This document shows, in pieces, positions 5,571-9,601 of a stretch of 9,601 nucleotides of DNA (within the stretch, counting starts at the first letter, position 1; each line of letters starts with the position of its first letter). The stretch covers positions 1 to 9,601 of the forward strand of contig JALSNH010000165.1 of assembly GCA_026987085.1 (NCBI GenBank), read 5' to 3'. The notes beneath the pieces were generated by a model. The model was not told where the DNA came from. It saw only the letters and a program-made list of their open reading frames with translations, and searched no databases. The translations under genes and the position numbers were made by a program. The DNA is from Aquificota bacterium (GTDB lineage: Bacteria > Aquificota > Aquificia > Aquificales > QOAS01).

Positions 5571-5599
5571 TTTATAAAAAGTTAACAAAAAATTAACAA
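5571..5599 (-). promoter_or_regulatory. Sigma70-type promoter for the 5503-4435 membrane unit
   Basis: Read on the minus strand: TTGTTA (5599-5594), a 17-base spacer, then TATAAA (5576-5571). That is near-consensus spacing and predicts a leader of about 60 nt before the ATG at 5503. The spacer and -35 carry a tandem TTAACAAAAA repeat (plus strand 5582-5591 and 5593-5602) set 11 bp apart, about one helical turn, which could be a binding site. Confidence 0.6.
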
Positions 5600-5642
5600 A
5601 AACCTTTCGGCATCCCTGCAAAAAGCCAAACCTACAATAAAA

Positions 5643-5654
5643 TTGACAGGTCAA
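5643..5654. promoter_or_regulatory. TTGAC-AG-GTCAA palindrome upstream of icd, possible operator
   Basis: A perfect 5-bp inverted repeat with a 2-base centre, 73 bp before the icd ATG. Its left half also reads TTGACA, a consensus -35 sequence for the plus strand, but no convincing -10 follows at 16-18 bp. TACAAT (5633-5638), just upstream of the palindrome, is a better -10 but lacks a -35. Either the promoter is activator-dependent or I have not placed it. The 5504-5727 spacer otherwise holds the leftward promoter and the icd leader. Confidence 0.4.
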
Positions 5655-5708
5655 ATCATACAAATGGTTTAACAATTTTTGAAAACTCTTAAAGGCAACT
5701 TAAACTAA

Positions 5709-5723
5709 CCCCCTTTAGGAGGG
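5709..5723 (+). promoter_or_regulatory. Hairpin-prone Shine-Dalgarno region of icd
   Basis: CCCCC (5709-5713) can pair with GG-GGG around a single bulged A in TTTAGGAGGG, giving five G-C pairs closed by a four-base loop (TTTA). This would bury the SD site AGGAGG (5717-5722), which otherwise sits an ideal 5 nt before the ATG at 5728. In a thermophile the stem may simply melt at growth temperature; control by temperature or initiation rate is inference. Confidence 0.45.
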
Positions 5724-5727
5724 AAAA

Positions 5728-8028
5728 ATGGCAAAGCACGTAATTACTTGGACCAAAACGGACGAAGCTCCCCAGCTTGCAAGCTTCTCCTTACTTCCAA
5801 TTATCAAAGCTTTTACAAAAGATGCCGGCGTGGAGATAGATGTTAGGGATATCTCCTTGGCCGGTAGGGTTTTAGCCCAATTTGGCTACGAGCCCGACGA
5901 CCTTGCCTACCTCGGAGAGCTCGTTTGGAAACCCGAATGCGACCTTATAAAACTCCCCAACATCTCCGCATCGGTTCCCCAATTAATAGAAACTATTAGG
6001 GAACTTCAAAAGAGAGGTTTCGACCTACCCGATTATCCCGAAGAGCCCAAAACCCCCGAAGAGGAGGAAATTAAGAAAAAATATGACGCCTGCGTAGGTT
6101 CGGTTGTTAACCCGGTAATCCGTCAAGGTAATTCTATTAGAAAAATAGCTGAACCCGTTAAAGAGTACGCCAAAAAACACCCCCACAAAATGAAACCTAC
6201 CGACCCCCACCAAAAATCCTACGTCGCCTATATGAAGAGCGGTGACTTCTACAACCACGAAAAGTCGATAGTTATAGATAAGGACCAAAAAATCAAATAT
6301 GTATTTGTAAACCCCAAAACCGGTGAAGAGATAGTTTTAAAAGAGCTTGAAGTTAACAAAGGCGACATTATCGACGGAACCTACCTCAACAGAAAAGTTT
6401 TAAGAAACTTTTTCGAAGAGGTAATTCAGGACGCTAAAGAAAACGACATTCTCTTCTCGCTCCACGTAAAGGCTACTATGATGAGGGTCTCCGACCCGGT
6501 AATCTTCGGTGATGCGATAAGGGTTTACTTTAAAAAGCTTTGGGAAAAACACGGCGACCTTCTTGAAAAGATAGGTTTCAAACCGGAAAGGGGTCTCGTT
6601 GACCTCGAAGAGAAGATGAAAAAACTCTCTCCCGAGGAGCAGGAAGCTATTAAAAAGACCCTCGAGGAGATTTACAAAGAGCAACCCCGCCTCTATATGG
6701 TCGACTCCGATAAAGGAATTACCAACCTCCACAGGCCCAATGATGTGATTGTCGACGCGTCCATTCCCGCTGTTATTAAAAACGGTCTCAAAGCTTGGGG
6801 CCCTCAGGGTGAAGAGGACGATGTTGTTTTAACCGTTCCCGATAGAAGCTACGCCACTATGTACGACGAGATTGTTGAGGATATTAAAGTAAGGGGCCAG
6901 TTCGACCCTGCATGCGTGGGCTCCGTTGAAAACATCGGTCTAATGGCTATGAAGGCCGAAGAGTACGGCTCCCACGATAAGACCTTCTTCCCTCCCGCGA
7001 ACGGATATATCGAAATTCGCGACGAGGAAGGCAACGTTTTAATGAGGCATAAAGTTAACGAAGGCGATATTTACAGAAGTTGTCAAGTTAAAGAGCCCGC
7101 CTACAGAAACTGGGTAGAAATTGCCGTTAAGAGGGCCAAAGAAACCTGCGCTCCCATAGTATTTTGGCTCGATAGAAGAAGGGCCCACGACAGGCAACTT
7201 ATCAGAATAGTTAAAGAGGAACTCAAAAAGATGGAAGAAAGAGGCGAACTCGAAGGGGTCGACTGGTACATTATGCCTCCCAAAGATGCTATGAAATTTA
7301 CCCTCAAACGCTTTAGGGAGGGTAAATACACCATCTCCGTAACCGGTAACGTGTTGAGGGACTATCTAACCGACCTCTTCCCGATTATTGAGGTTGGAAC
7401 CTCCGCAAGGGCCCAATCGATTGTTCCGCTCTTGGCTGGCGGTATACTGCTCGAAACCGGTGCCGGCGGTTCCGCTCCCAGACACGTTGCCCAATTCTTA
7501 AAAGAAACCCACCTAAGGTGGGACTCCCTCGGTGAATACTTGGCCGTTTACGAGGCCCTAATGCACGAATACAGAAAGGGCGGCAACGAAAAGGCCCGCA
7601 TAATAGCCGACGCACTTTATAAAGCGATTTACAAATATCTAATGGAGGACAAAACTCCCAAACGTAAAGTTGGCCAGCTCGATACCAGAGGCTCCCACTA
7701 CTACCTCGCAAGGTTCTGGGCCGAGGCCTTGGCCGAGCAGGACGAGGATAAAGAGCTAAAAGAGAAATTTGCACCGGTAGCCAAAGCGTTGGCAGAAAAC
7801 GAAGAAAAAATCCTCGAAGAGATTAGAGCAACCGAAGGTAAACCTGCCGGTATCGACGCTTGGTACTTCTTCGGGCTCAACCCAAACGACCCGGTTGAGG
7901 CGGAAATTCTCAAAAAACTTCCCGAAGATAAGCAGAAAGAGGTTGTAGAGCTTTACGAAAGGGTCGTTTCTCTAATGAGACCTTCCAAAACCTTCAACGA
8001 AATAATTGACAAACTTCTCGAAGCTTAA
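5728..8028 (+). CDS. icd: Monomeric NADP-dependent isocitrate dehydrogenase (IDH-II)
   Basis: A 766-residue protein that interconverts isocitrate and 2-oxoglutarate + CO2 with NADP(H). It is the large single-chain family (~740 residues), unrelated in length to the homodimeric Icd. Motifs: RQGNSIR at 132-138 (isocitrate-binding Ser/Asn/Arg), HVKATMMRVSDPVIFG at 246-261, MKAEEYGSHDKTF at 408-420, VFWLDRRRAHD at 478-488 (NADP side), TGNVLRDYLTDLFPI at 539-553, SIVPLLAGG at 564-572, ETGAGGSAPRHV at 576-587, HLRWDSLGEYLAV at 595-607 and LDTRGSHYYLARFWAEALA at 651-669. All conserved blocks are intact. The ATG has AGGAGG 5 nt upstream. Codons are biased towards C-ending forms (GAC, AAC, CTC, CCC) and the gene is visibly more GC-rich than its neighbours, which suggests high expression or a different origin. 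In a reductive-TCA autotroph it would run towards isocitrate; direction is inference. Confidence 0.96.
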   Translation: MAKHVITWTKTDEAPQLASFSLLPIIKAFTKDAGVEIDVRDISLAGRVLAQFGYEPDDLAYLGELVWKPECDLIKLPNISASVPQLIETIRELQKRGFDLPDYPEEPKTPEEEEIKKKYDACVGSVVNPVIRQGNSIRKIAEPVKEYAKKHPHKMKPTDPHQKSYVAYMKSGDFYNHEKSIVIDKDQKIKYVFVNPKTGEEIVLKELEVNKGDIIDGTYLNRKVLRNFFEEVIQDAKENDILFSLHVKATMMRVSDPVIFGDAIRVYFKKLWEKHGDLLEKIGFKPERGLVDLEEKMKKLSPEEQEAIKKTLEEIYKEQPRLYMVDSDKGITNLHRPNDVIVDASIPAVIKNGLKAWGPQGEEDDVVLTVPDRSYATMYDEIVEDIKVRGQFDPACVGSVENIGLMAMKAEEYGSHDKTFFPPANGYIEIRDEEGNVLMRHKVNEGDIYRSCQVKEPAYRNWVEIAVKRAKETCAPIVFWLDRRRAHDRQLIRIVKEELKKMEERGELEGVDWYIMPPKDAMKFTLKRFREGKYTISVTGNVLRDYLTDLFPIIEVGTSARAQSIVPLLAGGILLETGAGGSAPRHVAQFLKETHLRWDSLGEYLAVYEALMHEYRKGGNEKARIIADALYKAIYKYLMEDKTPKRKVGQLDTRGSHYYLARFWAEALAEQDEDKELKEKFAPVAKALAENEEKILEEIRATEGKPAGIDAWYFFGLNPNDPVEAEILKKLPEDKQKEVVELYERVVSLMRPSKTFNEIIDKLLEA

Positions 8029-8069
8029 ACTTCTTCTTCTGTTTTCTTTTCAAAACTATATTTAGCCTT

Positions 8070-8609
8070 ATGCTCCAAAACCTTTGCTATACGATTACTT
8101 TCGGAGTAGACGAACTAAGCGGAACGGTTTTAACCGAAACCGAAGATGTTCTTAAGACCAAATTTCACCTAAAAATGGAATATGGGGGCGATTTTAAACC
8201 ACCTTTAATGGGAAAGAGAGATAACCAACTTTTGGCGGACGGAATGTTATTTCACCTTTCGAGGGTAAAACCTGCAAACGCTATAGCCGGTCTCGGTATA
8301 ACACCTTTCGATATTTATTCCGACGGGTTAAATTTTGTTTTCGGCATAGCTTCGCCCGTCGTTAGATGCGCAATTGTCTCCTATCATCGGCTGGCTTCTT
8401 ACAACAGGGAGCTTTTTATCTCCCGCGTTAGGAAGGAGATAACCCACGAAATGGGTCACGTTTTTGGTTTGAAGCATTGCACCTATCCCGGTTGTGTAAT
8501 GAATTTTTCAAACTCCCTTTACGAGGTGGATTTAAAAAGCGAGGATTTTTGTCCCAACTGTAGGAAAAAATTGGAAAAAGCACTCAAGGAGTTGGGAGTT
8601 TTAGAATAG
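8070..8609 (+). CDS. amzA: Archaemetzincin, zinc metalloprotease
   Basis: A 179-residue M54-family protein. The zinc site is HEMGHVFGLKH at 126-136, the extended HExxHxxGxxH of metzincins, with E127 catalytic. The Met-turn follows closely (CVMNFSNSL, M144). The four-cysteine second zinc site that marks archaemetzincins is complete: C137, C142, C161 and C164 (FCPNC). The block DIYSDGLNFVFGIAS at 81-95 is also a family hallmark. Archaemetzincins are mainly archaeal with scattered bacterial members; physiological substrates are not known. The ATG at 8070 has no SD site, but TATATT (8057-8062) lies 7 nt before it, which would place transcription start at or next to the ATG, as for a leaderless message. 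It is 41 nt after icd, in a pyrimidine-rich spacer, and 9 nt before the DUF89 gene, so the last two are probably cotranscribed. Confidence 0.93.
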   Translation: MLQNLCYTITFGVDELSGTVLTETEDVLKTKFHLKMEYGGDFKPPLMGKRDNQLLADGMLFHLSRVKPANAIAGLGITPFDIYSDGLNFVFGIASPVVRCAIVSYHRLASYNRELFISRVRKEITHEMGHVFGLKHCTYPGCVMNFSNSLYEVDLKSEDFCPNCRKKLEKALKELGVLE

Positions 8610-8618
8610 CTCCTTTCT

Positions 8619-9482
8619 ATGAAAGCCTATCCCGAATGTATTCCCTGCTTAATTAGGCAAGGTTTAAATGCAGCCCAAAAACTGAAACTTTCCAAAGAGG
8701 AACTATTTGAGGTGGTTAAATTTGGAACCCGCTATTTGGCAAATTTTGAAACCTACGATAAAAGTCCGGCCTATTACGCCTACCATATCCAGCAGTGGGT
8801 TAAAAAATTGACCGGTAGCGAGGACCCTTTCAAGGAAATAAAAAAGATTTCCAACCTCAAAGCGGCCGAAATATTGGAGCACCTCAAAGTGGAAGAGATA
8901 TTAAACAGTTCCGAAGATAGGTTAAAAGTAGCTTTAAAAATTTCTGCAATAGGAAATATTCTCGATTTTGCTATCCTTTCGGAGGAGGAGGCTTTTAATA
9001 AAATCAAGGAACTTTTAAAGAAGGAGTTTGCGGTAGACCACTACGAGCGCTTTAGGAACGATTTAAAAAACTCCAAAAGGATTCTCATTTTAGGAGACAA
9101 CGCCGGGGAGATAGTTTTCGATAAGGTCCTCGTTAAGGAGCTTTTGAATTTAGGCAAAGAGGTGGTTTACGTCGTTAAAGGGGAACCTATCCTTAACGAT
9201 GCCACCTACGAGGATGCGGTTGAGGTATCTATGACCTCTCTATGTAAGGTTATAACCAACGGAAACGATAGGGTGGGAACTTTTTTAAATTACGCTTCCG
9301 AGGAATTTTTAAAGGAATGGGAAAGGGCGGATTTGGTAATAAGCAAAGGACAGGCCAATTTTGAAAGCCTTAGCGGTATAAAGGATAAAAAGGTTTACTT
9401 TTTGCTAACTGCCAAATGTAGACCGGTGGTTAATGAAACGGGTGCCAAAACTGTTGGAGATTTGGTTTTTAAAGCAAACTAA
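8619..9482 (+). CDS. DUF89/ARMT1-like damage-control phosphatase family protein
   Basis: A 287-residue protein of the DUF89 family, metal-dependent phosphatases thought to clear damaged or toxic phosphometabolites; the prokaryotic subfamily is less characterised. Signatures: the N-terminal ECIPCLIRQ (C7, C10) that opens archaeal and bacterial members, a helical domain to about residue 150, RILILGDNAGEIVFD at 154-168 (metal-binding D160 and N161), VVKGEPILNDATYED at 185-199 (N193, D194), DLVISKGQANFESL at 238-251, and FLLTAKCRPV near 261-270. The ATG is fixed by the conserved start of the family. Only 9 nt (CTCCTTTCT) separate it from the archaemetzincin stop, and there is no SD sequence. Substrate unknown. 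The close pairing with archaemetzincin suggests common transcription, not a known joint pathway. Confidence 0.9.
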   Translation: MKAYPECIPCLIRQGLNAAQKLKLSKEELFEVVKFGTRYLANFETYDKSPAYYAYHIQQWVKKLTGSEDPFKEIKKISNLKAAEILEHLKVEEILNSSEDRLKVALKISAIGNILDFAILSEEEAFNKIKELLKKEFAVDHYERFRNDLKNSKRILILGDNAGEIVFDKVLVKELLNLGKEVVYVVKGEPILNDATYEDAVEVSMTSLCKVITNGNDRVGTFLNYASEEFLKEWERADLVISKGQANFESLSGIKDKKVYFLLTAKCRPVVNETGAKTVGDLVFKAN

Positions 9483-9490
9483 CTTTTTTT
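9462..9490 (+). terminator. Possible AT-rich terminator after the DUF89 gene
   Basis: TTGGTTT (9462-9468) can pair with AAACTAA (9476-9482) through seven pairs including one G-U, followed by C and seven T (9484-9490). The stem overlaps the stop codon. It is weak for a thermophile, but the U-tract is good. Confidence 0.4.
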
Positions 9491-9536
9491 ATGTTCTTTC
9501 TTTTTTTCGTTAGATGCTCGTTAACAATAGTTTTCT

Positions 9537-9601
9537 ATGAATCTTAAACCTTTACTGGAAAAGAAAGGTGGAAAAATCCTTTTGGTGGTTCTTGATGGTC
9601 T
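9537..9601 (+). CDS. apgM: Archaeal-type cofactor-independent phosphoglycerate mutase, N-terminus (partial, 3' end outside window)
   Basis: Only 21 codons are visible, reading MNLKPLLEKKGGKILLVVLD then G. The KILLVVLDG strand is the opening of the alkaline-phosphatase-superfamily fold, with the Asp as a first metal ligand; the order helix, GGK, strand, LDG is characteristic of the ApgM (COG3635) type of 2,3-bisphosphoglycerate-independent phosphoglycerate mutase. The reaction is 3-phosphoglycerate to 2-phosphoglycerate in glycolysis and gluconeogenesis. An in-frame TAG at 9528-9530 excludes an upstream start. No SD site; TAACAAT (9522-9528) lies 8 nt before the ATG, as if leaderless. With so little sequence, another member of this superfamily cannot be excluded. 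Confidence 0.65.
   Translation, partial: MNLKPLLEKKGGKILLVVLDG

Noticed and set aside
5643..5671. Consensus-type promoter for icd built on TTGACA at 5643
   Set aside because: No acceptable -10 hexamer follows at 16-18 bp (GGTTTA at 17). The palindrome is recorded as a possible operator only.
7385..7774. 129-codon open frame antisense to icd, and other antisense frames within 6025-7913
   Set aside because: They lie opposite a fully conserved isocitrate dehydrogenase with strong C-ending codon bias, which removes stops on the other strand. Their translations are low-complexity (Arg/Pro- or Ser-rich) without motifs.
8014..8056. Terminator after icd (GAAG/CTTC hairpin with pyrimidine tract)
   Set aside because: The stem is only four base pairs and the following tract is mixed C/T rather than a T-run.

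Overview
The window looks like chromosomal DNA from a thermophilic, probably chemolithoautotrophic bacterium of the Aquificota/Desulfurobacteriaceae kind (Thermovibrio or Desulfurobacterium relatives). This is inference. It rests on a bacterial core (NAD+-type DNA ligase BRCT end, TrmH, IF3, L35), lysine- and glutamate-rich proteins, very tight gene packing, a monomeric NADP-type isocitrate dehydrogenase, and archaeal-type metabolic genes (archaemetzincin, a DUF89 phosphatase, an ApgM-type phosphoglycerate mutase). No 16S rRNA or other marker is present to settle it.

Layout. 1-368 (+): the C-terminal BRCT end of a probable ligA. 365-3590 (-): a leftward run in the order ADP-ribosylglycohydrolase, coiled-coil protein of unknown function, infC, rpmI, a 60-residue two-helix membrane protein coupled to rpmI by TAATG, and trmH. 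infC is longer than a standard ORF call (ATG, GTG or TTG) gives, because its best start is a CTG. rplT, the usual third member of infC-rpmI-rplT, is not in this window. 3613-4404 (+): a NagD-like HAD phosphatase, divergent from the ADP-ribosylglycohydrolase with only 22 bp between starts. 4409-4425: a strong GC hairpin that ends the next leftward unit. 4435-5503 (-): a two-gene unit of unknown membrane proteins, one a four-helix protein and one a single-anchor protein with a beta-rich domain. 5504-5727: the only sizeable intergenic space (224 bp), with a good leftward promoter, a TTGAC-AG-GTCAA palindrome and a hairpin-prone Shine-Dalgarno (SD) region before icd. 5728-9601 (+): monomeric isocitrate dehydrogenase, archaemetzincin, DUF89/ARMT1-like phosphatase and the start of an ApgM-type phosphoglycerate mutase.

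How the genes fit together. infC, rpmI and trmH are translation and tRNA-modification functions. Isocitrate dehydrogenase (2-oxoglutarate/isocitrate interconversion, TCA or reductive TCA cycle) and ApgM (3-PG/2-PG interconversion) are central carbon metabolism. The ADP-ribosylglycohydrolase, the HAD phosphatase and the DUF89 protein are hydrolases of the repair or housekeeping kind. The 5503-4435 pair is the least explained unit. No tRNA, rRNA, CRISPR array, insertion sequence or phage gene was seen. No gene-free stretch exceeds 300 bases.

Translation signals fall into two classes. infC, rpmI, both members of the membrane pair and icd have textbook AGGAGG-like sites 5-8 nt before the start. 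trmH, the coiled-coil gene, the HAD gene, archaemetzincin, DUF89 and apgM have none that I can see.
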